This document shows, in pieces, positions 7,909 to 16,898 of a DNA stretch of 64,000 bases; position 1 is the stretch's first letter; each line of letters begins with the position of its first letter. This stretch comes from Acidobacteriota bacterium (lineage in GTDB: Bacteria > Acidobacteriota > Thermoanaerobaculia > Multivoradales > Multivoraceae): assembly GCA_029263415.1 (NCBI GenBank), contig JAJCXN010000023.1:1-64000 (forward strand). Direction: 5' to 3'. A model generated the notes under the pieces. That model was not told the DNA's origin and made no database searches. It saw only the letters and a list, made by a program, of their open reading frames with translations. A program made the position numbers and the translations under genes.

Positions 7909-10784
7909 TGATAGAGCCCCTTGAGAATCTTGGCCGGGGTGATGGGCAGCGATAGGTATCGCACGCCAACTGCATCGCGCAACGCGTTCGAAATGGCGGG
8001 AGCAACGGAACACATCACCGCCTCAGCGATGCCGCGCCCCTGTTTCTTGTCGCCGGGGGTTTCGTTCATGATCACCAACTCCTGGGAGCGTGTCCCGGGC
8101 TGATACTTGGAGCTCAAGGGCACGTCGTGAAAGCGCGGCACGTGATATCGATTCAAGTTCCATCGCCCATCGGCAGGGCCTGCGATGCCGGGAGGCATGT
8201 CCTCTAAGAGGGAATAGCCAATCGCCATCGCCACCCCGCCTTGGGACTGGCCAGAAACCAGTTGTTCAACATGAATGCGTCCAGCGTTCAGTACGCTGAG
8301 CACGTCCTCGATCTGAACCTCGCCAGTGATGCGATCGACCGTCAGACCGATGACGTTGACGCAAGGCGCCCAGGCATAGCGGGATGCGCGGCCAGAACTG
8401 CAATCCATGGCTTGGGTTGCATAGCGCGGCACCGCCTTAGCCGCTCCGCCGTCGCTGGGAAAGGTGGCCAGACCATCTAGCTCAAACCGATAGCTACCGC
8501 TTTGTGTATTGAACATGGCATTGACCCAGATCTCCTGACAGTAGCCATGCCCCAGCACCCCCTTGTCGAGTCCTTGCCCATAGACGAACTCGGCGATGAC
8601 GGGCAGCGATAGCGATTCCTTGCCTTCGGTCATCAGCAACCCGTTGGACCAGCTTGTGTCTTGGACAACCAAGTCGGGCTCGCCCCATAGCGCTCGTGCG
8701 GCGGGCAGAATGGTATTAGCGAACAGTGCATGTGCGGTCTGTTGGACAGCATGCACTTGGTGCAGGCCCGTCAAACAGGCCGAAGATGAACCAACCCCCT
8801 TCTTGGTCAGCTTCGGATCATCCCATGTCGCATCCGGAACACAACCGATACTGCGGTTCGCGGTCAGCCCGATCTGCCCGAACAACGTATATCCCCCCAT
8901 CTCAACCGTACTGGCGTTGGCACCCAGAATGTCGCCGATGACCACACCCAAGGTGGTGGCCGATCCGTTGCCCATATCGATCGCGTCCGATTGCACCTCA
9001 TAGGTACCATCTTTGTTCAACATGACCGCCGCAACAACGCCGTCACCACTCGTGCCGTAGGCCTGCAACGACATGGCAAGGCCAGTACCATAGGCAACGC
9101 GATCCGACTCGTGCTGAGCCTTTAGTTTTGCGCGTTCTGACCAAAGAGGATGGTTGCCGGCGATTTCCAACATCTCGGTCAACCGCAGTTCCTGGGAGAT
9201 CGGCCCGCCGACGACAGTAGTGTCGCCCTTAGACACCACGTTGCGAGCGCGGAAGGTCAACGGGTCCCACCCTTGCTGTGCTGCAATCTCGTCAATCGCG
9301 GTTTCCGTAGCGAAGAAGGCCTGCGGCCCACCAAAGCCACGCTGCGACCCACCGGAGACATTCTCGGAATGCTTGGCGTTGGCGAAGATGTCTGACTTGG
9401 GCACCCGGTAGGCCCCTCCTGCGCACAGCGCGCCCAAGGAGGCCACGTATGGCGAAAGATTCTTGCGCCCGCCACCATCAAAACTCAGCACCATGGTGAT
9501 CGCTTCAATAGTCTGATCCGGCGCCACGACCAGTGAGCCGTGCGTCTCGCAAGCATGGCGTTTCAAACCGACGCGGAACTGCTCGAACCGGTCGTATTCC
9601 AGCTTGACGGCATTGCCATCAGCAAAGTCCGCGCATAGAGCCAGCATCAGCGAGAACGGACTGCGATCACGCCCACCAAACCCGCCGCCGGGGAAGCAAC
9701 TGATCAGATCGACGTGCTCCACCTTCAGCCGCGAACCCTGCTCTCCATACATCGACCCAATATCCGCGACGTCGCCATCGGGTGACTGGGTGCCCAACAA
9801 GACATTCAGCTTAGACAGCGTCTTGTCATACCAGATCAGGCCGGATTCAGGCTCCATGAACATCGGATCCATAGCGCGCATGTCACAAGCAAAATCATGC
9901 TTGATCAGATCAGGCGTGGTGTTCAGGTAGTTGGCGACGCGGATGGCTTGCTCAGCCGACTCTTTTCGGTAGTCGGCATCGTTCGATCCATAGTAAGAAA
10001 ACCCGCCACCGGGGTCGGAACTGTCGGTGTAGCGCACGTAGTGAGTTTGCGGTTCAAAGATCTTTGGATCGTCAGGGTTGGGGCCGATGTCTGGTCCGTA
10101 GTTCTGGTACTTTGCGTCCTCAAACTGCATCAGCGCGCGGGCTTTGCGCCAGGCGGCGCGGGTATCAAACAGCAGCAAAGCCGTCGCCTGACCCAAGAAA
10201 TCGGGCCGATTCCCGGGGCGCACAATCAGATCGAATTCCATCCCTGCGGGGTGGTCAAGATCTGTTGGGTCAGCCTGTTTTCCAGGCCCTTGATTAGGCG
10301 CTTGACTAGGCGCTTGACTAGGCGCTTGCCCAGGCCCTCGCCGCGACCGCATGATCGCCTCATCGACGATGTTGTCGCGGTTCAGACTCAGCGGCGGATT
10401 CTGCTGACCAGCGGCCAGGTCACTGCCCAGAATGACTTTGAGCGGCTCTGCGTCTGCAGGAAGCAACGTCAGATCAACGCCCTCAAACGCGCGAGTGGTG
10501 GTCAAGGCGCGCAGGTACATCGCGTACCACTGAGTGTCAGGCCAACCGTGGACGGCCAGGTTGCGAGCGTTGAAATCGCGCGCGAAGATCTTGCCGCCAG
10601 TGACCTTGGTGCGCCCGTCGATGCGTTGCGTGGCGACACCGGGAGTGGGCGACCATCTCTGCGCATGCGCTCGGGGGATCTCGCGCAGGCCCGTGACCGA
10701 AAGCGTGATCACCCCGGCGGCGGTTTGCAAGAAGCGCCTTCGCGACAGACCGTGCTGTGGATTGGGCGTAGCTTGAGGAATCAT
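7905..10784 (-). CDS. Molybdopterin-binding subunit of a xanthine dehydrogenase-family hydroxylase (IorB-like), Tat-exported
   Basis: A 959-residue catalytic subunit. A twin-arginine signal (SRRRFLQTAAG, residues 14-24) indicates folded export. Molybdopterin-binding signatures are visible: GGGFGGRDR, SQRGFGGPQ, and near the C-terminus GRGIAEAVMC, which holds the expected catalytic Glu. Of the two large-subunit groups, it is closer to the single-chain IorB/aldehyde type than to bacterial XdhB. Residues 151-169 form a Gln/Pro-rich linker (GQAPSQAPSQAPNQGPG) encoded by a 12-bp tandem repeat. It is the first gene of an operon with the 2Fe-2S subunit and cytochrome. The substrate is not predictable: N-heterocycles and aldehydes are both possible. 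Confidence 0.9.
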   Translation of the reverse strand: MIPQATPNPQHGLSRRRFLQTAAGVITLSVTGLREIPRAHAQRWSPTPGVATQRIDGRTKVTGGKIFARDFNARNLAVHGWPDTQWYAMYLRALTTTRAFEGVDLTLLPADAEPLKVILGSDLAAGQQNPPLSLNRDNIVDEAIMRSRRGPGQAPSQAPSQAPNQGPGKQADPTDLDHPAGMEFDLIVRPGNRPDFLGQATALLLFDTRAAWRKARALMQFEDAKYQNYGPDIGPNPDDPKIFEPQTHYVRYTDSSDPGGGFSYYGSNDADYRKESAEQAIRVANYLNTTPDLIKHDFACDMRAMDPMFMEPESGLIWYDKTLSKLNVLLGTQSPDGDVADIGSMYGEQGSRLKVEHVDLISCFPGGGFGGRDRSPFSLMLALCADFADGNAVKLEYDRFEQFRVGLKRHACETHGSLVVAPDQTIEAITMVLSFDGGGRKNLSPYVASLGALCAGGAYRVPKSDIFANAKHSENVSGGSQRGFGGPQAFFATETAIDEIAAQQGWDPLTFRARNVVSKGDTTVVGGPISQELRLTEMLEIAGNHPLWSERAKLKAQHESDRVAYGTGLAMSLQAYGTSGDGVVAAVMLNKDGTYEVQSDAIDMGNGSATTLGVVIGDILGANASTVEMGGYTLFGQIGLTANRSIGCVPDATWDDPKLTKKGVGSSSACLTGLHQVHAVQQTAHALFANTILPAARALWGEPDLVVQDTSWSNGLLMTEGKESLSLPVIAEFVYGQGLDKGVLGHGYCQEIWVNAMFNTQSGSYRFELDGLATFPSDGGAAKAVPRYATQAMDCSSGRASRYAWAPCVNVIGLTVDRITGEVQIEDVLSVLNAGRIHVEQLVSGQSQGGVAMAIGYSLLEDMPPGIAGPADGRWNLNRYHVPRFHDVPLSSKYQPGTRSQELVIMNETPGDKKQGRGIAEAVMCSVAPAISNALRDAVGVRYLSLPITPAKILKGLYQ
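10288..10336. repeat. 12-bp tandem repeat inside the Mo-hydroxylase gene
   Basis: About four copies of a 12-bp unit close to taggcgcttgac stand in tandem. On the minus strand they encode repeated Ser/Asn-Gln-Ala-Pro in a linker of the large subunit. The copies are nearly identical, which suggests recent expansion. The multiple of three keeps the frame. Confidence 0.85.
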
Positions 10785-10837
10785 GGCGCACTCCGAATAC
10801 CATCATTTCTGGGACTCGTTAAGTTACCCTACACCCA

Positions 10838-10855
10838 GTACGAAGGTTAACGTAC
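10838..10855. promoter_or_regulatory. Short inverted repeat upstream of the Mo-hydroxylase operon
   Basis: GTACG and CGTAC are separated by eight bases, 54 to 71 bases upstream of the first start codon. It could be an operator, but five-base arms are short enough to arise by chance. No regulator gene is adjacent. Confidence 0.25.
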
Positions 10856-10959
10856 GCGGTCTCCGATCACTATGGATTTCGTTCCCAAGCCCTCTGGAAC
10901 TGCTGTTGCTTCTCTATACTTTTAGAGCGCCAGGGCCCAACGTAACGAAGACCACGCTG

Positions 10960-12411
10960 TCATACAACAAGGCTGCCAACAGCCTCTAGCCACGCAGAGA
11001 AGCGGGCGCCAGCAATCTCGGCGCTGATCGACGGATCGACCGCTGGCTCGGTGCTATCTAGACCCAACACCACCGATCGATCGAGTAGCCCACTCCCGAT
11101 CCCTGCTGCCAAGCACGCGCCCAAGGCTGTGGCTTCTGCTTCGCGATGGCGGGCCACTGGGCGCCCGAGCAGGTCAGCCAGGACCTGCAAGAAGTGGTGA
11201 CTGACACTGAGACCGCCATCCACCGGCAGTGCCGCGTACGGCGGCACCGTGATTACATCTTGCGCGCTCTCGGCAATCTCTCTCACTCGAAAACAAATGC
11301 TCTCAAGGGCGGCACGTGCGATGTGCGCACGTTTGGTTGCACCACTGAGACCAAGAATTGCACCACGTCTACTGGCCTTGTGGTGCGGTGCACCAAGACC
11401 CTGCAGTGCAGGACAGATCGACACACCTTCAGGGGTCTCAACCGATGCGGAGGCGACCAGAAGCTCTTCGGTCGTTTGAAAGAGTCCTAGGTCATCGACC
11501 AACCAATCCAGCAACGCTCCGCCGGACACAACCATGCCTTCCACCGCGAACACTGTCTCTTGCGCTTGCCCAAACTGCAGCATGGGCACCAGTGAGGATT
11601 CGAAGACCGGTGTGTTTCCTGTGCATAGCATCAGCGTGGCCGAGGTGCCAAAGGTGGCCTTCCATCGGCCCGCTTTCAAAGCTCCGTGAGCGAACATGCC
11701 GCTCTGTTGATCCGCCACCACTGATCCGATCGGAATCTCGGCCCCGAGCACCGACTTCGCGGTGACACCGAGCGCACCGTAGGTGTCACACAGATCAGGA
11801 AACATCTCGGAATCAAGGTTCTGAAAAGCAATCGCATCGCGATTCCAGCTTCTGAGATCTTCCATGTCGAGATAGCACGTCGACCACCCACACGAGTAGT
11901 CGGTGGCGTGTGTTGTTCCGCCCGTCAGACGGTGCAGGATGAAGCTATCTAAGGTTCCCCAGGCAAGCTCACCTTGAGCGGCACGCTCTTTACCCCGATC
12001 GATCGCATCGACGGCAGCTTCTAACTTCGCATTCGCGGCAAACGGTGCCGCCAGAAAGCCCGCGTCGACCAACTCGGCAGCACGCTCGCTGCCGCGCAGA
12101 TCGGTCCACAAGATGAGAGGCGTCAGTGGTTCTCCGGTCCTGCGGTCCCAGACCACAACGCTCGAGCGCTGTGTTGTCAAACCAAGTGTGGCGATGTCGG
12201 AGATTGAGATCGCGGCGCTCTCGAGAACCATCGCTATCGTGGTTTCAACACTTCGCCAAACCACGTTGGGGTTCTGCTCCGCCAAACCGGGCGCAGGATG
12301 AGATGTCTTAAGGGGGCGCTGGGCGGATCCCACGATCTGACCTGAAAGGTCAACCAGCACCGCTCGCGCACTGGAGGTGCCAACGTCTAGCCCAAGGATC
12401 AACTCAGGCAT
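10960..12411 (-). CDS. FGGY-family carbohydrate kinase (glycerol kinase-like)
   Basis: A 483-residue ATP-dependent sugar/polyol kinase. The N-terminal phosphate-1 motif LGLDVGTSSARAVLVD and the segment 'TLGLTTQRSSVVVWDRRTGE' match glycerol kinases. The ATP-binding region around 'ATFGTSATLMLC' and the FGGY C-terminal stretch 'ALPVDGGLSVSHHFLQVLAD' are also present. It starts eight bases inside the end of the alkyl-DHAP-synthase-like gene, so the three genes glpD-like, agps-like and kinase are co-transcribed and probably translationally coupled. In this setting glycerol or a glycerol derivative (for example an alkylglycerol or dihydroxyacetone) is the likely substrate. Sequence alone does not separate glycerol from related polyols. 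Confidence 0.88.
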   Translation of the reverse strand: MPELILGLDVGTSSARAVLVDLSGQIVGSAQRPLKTSHPAPGLAEQNPNVVWRSVETTIAMVLESAAISISDIATLGLTTQRSSVVVWDRRTGEPLTPLILWTDLRGSERAAELVDAGFLAAPFAANAKLEAAVDAIDRGKERAAQGELAWGTLDSFILHRLTGGTTHATDYSCGWSTCYLDMEDLRSWNRDAIAFQNLDSEMFPDLCDTYGALGVTAKSVLGAEIPIGSVVADQQSGMFAHGALKAGRWKATFGTSATLMLCTGNTPVFESSLVPMLQFGQAQETVFAVEGMVVSGGALLDWLVDDLGLFQTTEELLVASASVETPEGVSICPALQGLGAPHHKASRRGAILGLSGATKRAHIARAALESICFRVREIAESAQDVITVPPYAALPVDGGLSVSHHFLQVLADLLGRPVARHREAEATALGACLAAGIGSGLLDRSVVLGLDSTEPAVDPSISAEIAGARFSAWLEAVGSLVV

Positions 12412-13810
12412 CAGGGATCAGGTTTCCTGGGTTCATGATTCCGTCAGGATCGAGCGCGGTCTTGAGTGTTCGCAGCAACGAGACGCCGTTTGCACCAAGG
12501 TCGTGCACTAGGTAGTCCTTGCGAAGTCGACCTGCTCCGTGATGGTGAGCAACGCCTCCACCGTGGCGCGCGGTTGCCTCCATCACCCGCCTCCAGCACT
12601 CCAAGTACGACGCCTCCATAGTTCCTGAGTCCTCATGCGCCGACACAAAAGTAAAATACAGATTGAGCCCGGTGCGATAGACGTGGGAGCTGTGAGCTGA
12701 AGCCGAGATGATGCCTTCGAGGTCGCGAAGCCCAGCGATGGCATCGTCATAGATCGATTCAATCTGAGTCCAAGTCGCGGAGATCTCGATGGTGTCCGCA
12801 ATCAGGTTCTTGTCGAACAGATCCTCCCAGGTAGGAACGTGGTTTCTACTCTCCATCCAGTGATGCGCGGCAGCGTCCGGTGCTGGCTCCAATCCAGCGC
12901 GCTGCGCGATGTCGCCGACCGCCGCGAGCTCTGCATCAACCCGAGCGGATGGCCCCTCATGGACCATCAGCAAGAGCCCATGGTCGTCTTGCGCAAAGTC
13001 ACGAAAGTTGCGCCGAGCTTCGGTCGGGTCGTATTGACGCATCACCGGAGGAAGCCAATCGCAGTGAACGATTTCTCGTTGAGCATCAAAGCCTGCACTC
13101 AGGGTGGACGTGTGGAACACGGAAACCGCTCGCGTCTCCGCCTTTCGCCGCAGCGCGAGCCGCACCCCGGTCACGATCCCCATGGTGCCCTCGGCCCCCA
13201 TCAAGACCTGTCGCAAGTCTGGGCCAGCGGCCGCTCGAGGAGCCTTCCCTAACTGGACGAGGTCCCCATTGGGTAGGACTACCTCTAGTGAATAGACGAT
13301 GTCCTCGATACAACCATAGGCGGTCGAGAACTGGCCTGCAGCCCGTGTCGACACCCATCCACCCACCGTGCTGATGGCGATCGACTGTGGCCAATGGCCA
13401 ATGGTGAGTCCACTATCCGCAACTGCCTCTTCTGCTTCGAGGCCGTTGCAACCGGCATCGAAGGTGCCGAGTAGGTTGGTCTCGTCGATGTCACGAACTT
13501 TGTTCATCGCGCCGAGATCCAGCACCATCGAATCCGCCGAGGCCTGAACTCCACCACATACACCGCTACCCAGACCGAAGGGGACTATCGGCACCTTTTC
13601 CTGGCCGGCCAAGCGCACCACCGACTGCACCTGTTCTGCTGATTGCGGTTGCACCACAACGCCGGGCATCTCCATGGGCTCCTGTCGCCAGCTCCGCAGG
13701 TGGTTGAGCACCCAGTAGTCATGGCGACGGCTTCTTAGCACCTCTTCGGATGTCTGGACCTGGTCATCACCGAGCAAGTCGCTGAGCTGCTGGACAAATT
13801 CTTCACGCAT
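12404..13810 (-). CDS. FAD-linked oxidase of the alkyldihydroxyacetonephosphate synthase type
   Basis: A 468-residue VAO/PCMH-family flavoprotein. The FAD-binding half contains 'PIVPFGLGSGVCGG' and 'LMGAEGTMGIVTGVRL'. Near the C-terminus, His422-424 lie in HHHGAGRLRKDYL, the triple-His signature of eukaryotic alkyl-DHAP synthases, which swap the acyl chain of acyl-DHAP for a fatty alcohol to make an ether bond. It ends with DPDGIMNPGNL, as in many FAD-linked oxidases. The ATG at 13810 follows GGAGAG and overlaps the preceding glpD-like stop by eight bases, and its own stop overlaps the kinase start by eight. It is shorter than the animal enzyme because it lacks a targeting extension. An alternative role as another glycerol-linked dehydrogenase is possible. 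Confidence 0.85.
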   Translation of the reverse strand: MREEFVQQLSDLLGDDQVQTSEEVLRSRRHDYWVLNHLRSWRQEPMEMPGVVVQPQSAEQVQSVVRLAGQEKVPIVPFGLGSGVCGGVQASADSMVLDLGAMNKVRDIDETNLLGTFDAGCNGLEAEEAVADSGLTIGHWPQSIAISTVGGWVSTRAAGQFSTAYGCIEDIVYSLEVVLPNGDLVQLGKAPRAAAGPDLRQVLMGAEGTMGIVTGVRLALRRKAETRAVSVFHTSTLSAGFDAQREIVHCDWLPPVMRQYDPTEARRNFRDFAQDDHGLLLMVHEGPSARVDAELAAVGDIAQRAGLEPAPDAAAHHWMESRNHVPTWEDLFDKNLIADTIEISATWTQIESIYDDAIAGLRDLEGIISASAHSSHVYRTGLNLYFTFVSAHEDSGTMEASYLECWRRVMEATARHGGGVAHHHGAGRLRKDYLVHDLGANGVSLLRTLKTALDPDGIMNPGNLIPDA

Positions 13811-15464
13811 TCTGGGTTCTCTCCTCGATGGAGTCGTTTTTACTCCGCTCAGTAAACAGAGCATTGTCGTGCCGATGACGGTCGTGACAGGCGTCGACTT
13901 CTGCGCGACGACGGAGGTCATGCCAGCCCAGAAGCGCGGCCATTTCCTTGGACGCACGCTCGAGATGGGGCAAGCCAGCATCTAGATCGAAGTAGGCACG
14001 AGCACTTCGCCGCATCCAGTAGTCCTCAAGTCGAAGGGCGCCCTCGCGACGGACCGCCTGGCGAACTTCAGCCTCAACATCGCCACCGTCCGCAACGACG
14101 TCTGCGGCTTCGGAACCGTAGAGCTCGATCAAACGATCTTCACCGCTCGCCGATACTCCTACATCCGGATCCGGCGGCGGCGCCGCAAAGTCACCACCGA
14201 CGAGCGGCTCGAGCGCGGTGGGTGCTCGCTTCAGGGTATGCCCTAGTTGCTCTGAGACGCGCAACACCACGCGCTCGGCCATCGCTCGATATGCAGTCAA
14301 CTTGCCGCCAGCGATCGACAGGATACCTGCGGGACCAGTCCAAACCTCGTCGCGGCGCGACACCTCGGAGGGAGATTTTCCTACTTGCGAAATCAAAGGC
14401 CTGATGCCCGTCCAGGACGCAATCACATCGCTCTGTTGAAGTGGTTTCACAGACAAAGAGCGTGCGGTGGCAGCCAGTAGGTAGCCAACATCCGCACTCG
14501 TGATCGCGGGCCAGCGCTCGGGCTTCGAGTGAAACGTGTCAGTGGTTCCAACATAAGTGACCTCTTGGCGTGGCACGGCAAACACGGGCCTACGATCAAC
14601 GGCACTCATCAAGACAGTCCGAGATATCGGCAGCAAGGATCGCGGGAAAACAAGGTGGCTGCCTTTGGTCACAGAGAGCTTCGGTTCAGCACCGCCATCC
14701 TCCAACGCGCGGATCGCGTCGACCCACGGCCCCGCCGCATTCACGATCGCGCGACCCCGCACCACGGCGCCCATCGACTCGCCCTCGATTGCGCTCTTGC
14801 AGCCAACAGCAACAGCGCGGCCACCTTCGACTACGATCTCTTCAACGGGGCAGTGGGTTAGAACTAGAGCACCACCAGCAGCTGCACTCCGGGCATTCGC
14901 GAGCGTGAGTCGCGCGTCGTCGGTCAGAAACTCGAAATAAACCACTCCGCCATTGGCACCCTCGACCGCTGACAGCGGTTCGTTCTCTTCGAGCTGCGTT
15001 CTGTTCCACACGCGGTGCCGTTCGGCTTTGGGAATCTGGCCGAGCTTCTCGAAGGTCCACATCGCGGTACGGAACTTCGCCTGCCCTGCTGCCGATCTCG
15101 TGGGCAAAAGGAACGGCATGAACCGAGTAAGGTGCGGCGCGATCCGTCGCAAGATTTGGCGTTCATTGGCCGCTTCGCGAACCAAAGGGATGTCACCTTG
15201 AGCAAGGTAGCGCACTCCCCCATGGATCATTTTCGAGCTGCGACTGCTGGTTCCGGAAGCGAGATCATTCGCTTCGAGCAGGGCGACCGAGAGGCCTTGT
15301 GCAGTCGCTTCGCGCGCGACACCCGCCCCGGTGATCCCGCCCCCGATCACAATGAGATCAAACACCTGCTGTTCGGCTCTTTGGAAGAGCTGCTCGCGCT
15401 GGCGCCCGTCCAGATCGCAATCTCGGTGTCGTTCTTCCGAGCGTCGTTCTCCTGAGGTTGCCAT
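13803..15464 (-). CDS. glpD: Glycerol-3-phosphate dehydrogenase (GlpD type)
   Basis: A flavoenzyme oxidising sn-glycerol 3-phosphate to DHAP at the inner membrane with quinone as acceptor. About 553 residues from ATG 15464; a GTG at 15479 is also in frame but lacks better signals. Visible motifs are the Rossmann FAD site VIGGGITGAGVA (about residues 39-50), 'SSRSSKMIHGGVRYL', 'VNAAGPWVDA', and 'GILSIAGGKLTAYRAMAE', all GlpD signatures. It is the first gene of the operon and divergent from the LysR gene, with a perfect inverted repeat between them. Together with the next gene it could supply or consume DHAP for ether-lipid chemistry. Confidence 0.92.
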   Translation of the reverse strand: MATSGERRSEERHRDCDLDGRQREQLFQRAEQQVFDLIVIGGGITGAGVAREATAQGLSVALLEANDLASGTSSRSSKMIHGGVRYLAQGDIPLVREAANERQILRRIAPHLTRFMPFLLPTRSAAGQAKFRTAMWTFEKLGQIPKAERHRVWNRTQLEENEPLSAVEGANGGVVYFEFLTDDARLTLANARSAAAGGALVLTHCPVEEIVVEGGRAVAVGCKSAIEGESMGAVVRGRAIVNAAGPWVDAIRALEDGGAEPKLSVTKGSHLVFPRSLLPISRTVLMSAVDRRPVFAVPRQEVTYVGTTDTFHSKPERWPAITSADVGYLLAATARSLSVKPLQQSDVIASWTGIRPLISQVGKSPSEVSRRDEVWTGPAGILSIAGGKLTAYRAMAERVVLRVSEQLGHTLKRAPTALEPLVGGDFAAPPPDPDVGVSASGEDRLIELYGSEAADVVADGGDVEAEVRQAVRREGALRLEDYWMRRSARAYFDLDAGLPHLERASKEMAALLGWHDLRRRAEVDACHDRHRHDNALFTERSKNDSIEERTQNA

Positions 15465-15507
15465 GCGAATACTATACACTCACTACCGATCTAACTTTAA
15501 TGACTAA

Positions 15508-15527
15508 CGGTCAACAACTCTTGACCG
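15508..15527. promoter_or_regulatory. Putative LysR operator between glpD and lysR
   Basis: A perfect inverted repeat, CGGTCAA and TTGACCG with a six-base spacer, lies in the 114-bp divergent intergenic region, 44 bases upstream of the glpD start and 51 upstream of the lysR start. The dyad and placement suit a LysR-type recognition site serving both promoters. A TTGACC on the minus strand could also be part of the -35 box of the glpD promoter. The site is seen directly; its use is inferred. Confidence 0.55.
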
Positions 15528-15578
15528 CAAGCGCTGATATCGCGAGACCGATACGTCAACAGGCAGGTGTGACCATCG

Positions 15579-16526
15579 ATGAAGATTGGCCAGCTACTCC
15601 ATTTCGAAGCGCTTTACCGGTTGCGGAGCTTCGCTGATGCAGCCCGCGAGCAGGACGTCACGCAATCTGGCCTCAGTCGGAGCATTCAAAAACTCGAGAT
15701 AGTTGTCGGGGGCCGCTTGTTCGACCGCACGACGCACGCCGTCGAACCGACTGACCTAGGTGAAGGTCTGATTCAGTCCGCACGCAATGTGGTCGAGGCC
15801 GTGCTCGCACTTGAGGAAGAAGCCGAGAGGCTCAAGGGCAGCGAGACCGGCCACGTTCGTATCGGAGCGGGGCCCTATCCTGCCCAACCACTGATCACCA
15901 GCACCATCGCTTCTGTAGCCGCCCAACATCCGGGTATTCAGGTGAGTGTTGTTGCCGGTACCGCAAACGACCTTCTGGCCGCTCTGCTGCGACGTGAACT
16001 CGAGTTCGTCGTCGCCGATCTGAGCAAGTATGAAGACTCTCCCGCTGCTGGCGAGCTTGAGGTCATCCCACTACCGTCAGAACCACTTGCGATTGTCATG
16101 AGTCCAGATCATGCGCTGGCGAAGGTTGACTGGCAGGTTTCTGAACTCGCAGAACATGCCTGGGCGATGCCCACCATCTCGCCAGTCGGCCGGCGAGAGC
16201 TTCCTTCCTTCTTTGGCACCAAGCTCGTGCCGGACCACTTCCCCCTCTTTCGGCTCGAGACCACCGCAGCGTGTCTTGAACTAGCCAAGACCGGACACGC
16301 CGTCACCATGGTGCCCAAGTCACTGGCCACGCGCGCCTGCCAAACCGGGGAACTGGTTGCGCACACCGCCGGCCCTAGCATGCGAACAAACGACGGTATT
16401 CACCTGGTGAAGCGTCGCTCGCGCTCGCCCGCCACTCGTCTCTTCATCGAGCAAATCAAGCAAACCGCACGGTCGCTAGCGAACGAGCTGGAACCGTACC
16501 GCGACCGGGCGAAGGCAAAGCGGTGA
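15579..16526 (+). CDS. LysR-family transcriptional regulator
   Basis: A 315-residue LysR-type regulator. The N-terminal winged helix-turn-helix (residues 1-60) reads 'LLHFEALYRLRSFADAAREQ' then QSGLSRSIQKLE, followed by GGRLFDR. The effector-binding domain spans about 90-295. It is divergently transcribed from the glpD-agps-kinase operon and is therefore its probable regulator. The coinducer is unknown, but glycerol phosphate or a DHAP derivative would be logical. The ATG follows a weak ribosome binding site. It appears intact. Confidence 0.92.
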   Translation: MKIGQLLHFEALYRLRSFADAAREQDVTQSGLSRSIQKLEIVVGGRLFDRTTHAVEPTDLGEGLIQSARNVVEAVLALEEEAERLKGSETGHVRIGAGPYPAQPLITSTIASVAAQHPGIQVSVVAGTANDLLAALLRRELEFVVADLSKYEDSPAAGELEVIPLPSEPLAIVMSPDHALAKVDWQVSELAEHAWAMPTISPVGRRELPSFFGTKLVPDHFPLFRLETTAACLELAKTGHAVTMVPKSLATRACQTGELVAHTAGPSMRTNDGIHLVKRRSRSPATRLFIEQIKQTARSLANELEPYRDRAKAKR

Positions 16527-16585
16527 ACCACACAAAGCCAACTGTTCTCAGGCACCAGCAGAACCAAGAGAACCACTAGATCGAT

Positions 16586-16843
16586 GTGAAGCTCGAGTTC
16601 GAGCGCAAACGGCTCTGGGCCCCAGCCAGGCTTTCGCTCTTCGTAGACGGCACCGAAGTCGGGGGCCGCATCACGGTCGAGAAGTCGGCCGGTCTCTACT
16701 CCAGCTTCTTCGAGACATCTGACGTTGGAACCGACGTGGGTTCAGCCGTTTCTCTCGACTATCATGAGCGCTCACCGTTTAGTTCGAGGGCCACAATCAA
16801 ACGCATCGACGTCGCCTATCTGGACATCGATCAGCCCGGGTGA
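16586..16843 (+). pseudogene. Arylsulfatase C-terminal domain remnant
   Basis: Eighty-five residues resemble only the C-terminal beta-sheet subdomain of type I arylsulfatases: 'LSLFVDGTEVGGRITVEK' followed by ETSDVGTDVGSAVSLDY. That domain normally follows about 450 residues of sulfatase with the C-x-P-x-R formylglycine motif, none of which is present. A TAG lies in frame just upstream, and the GTG at 16586 lacks a ribosome binding site. I read this as the tail left by deletion of a sulfatase gene. An independent small protein cannot be excluded. Confidence 0.55.
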
Positions 16844-16898
16844 GGCTTTGCCAGCGACCTTGGCCGGTCGCCCTTCATCCACCAAGGAGCAGGTCATC

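Noticed and set aside
9897-10850. Plus-strand frame of 317 codons
   Set aside because: Fully antisense to the well-supported molybdenum hydroxylase subunit; no domain pattern and no ribosome binding site.
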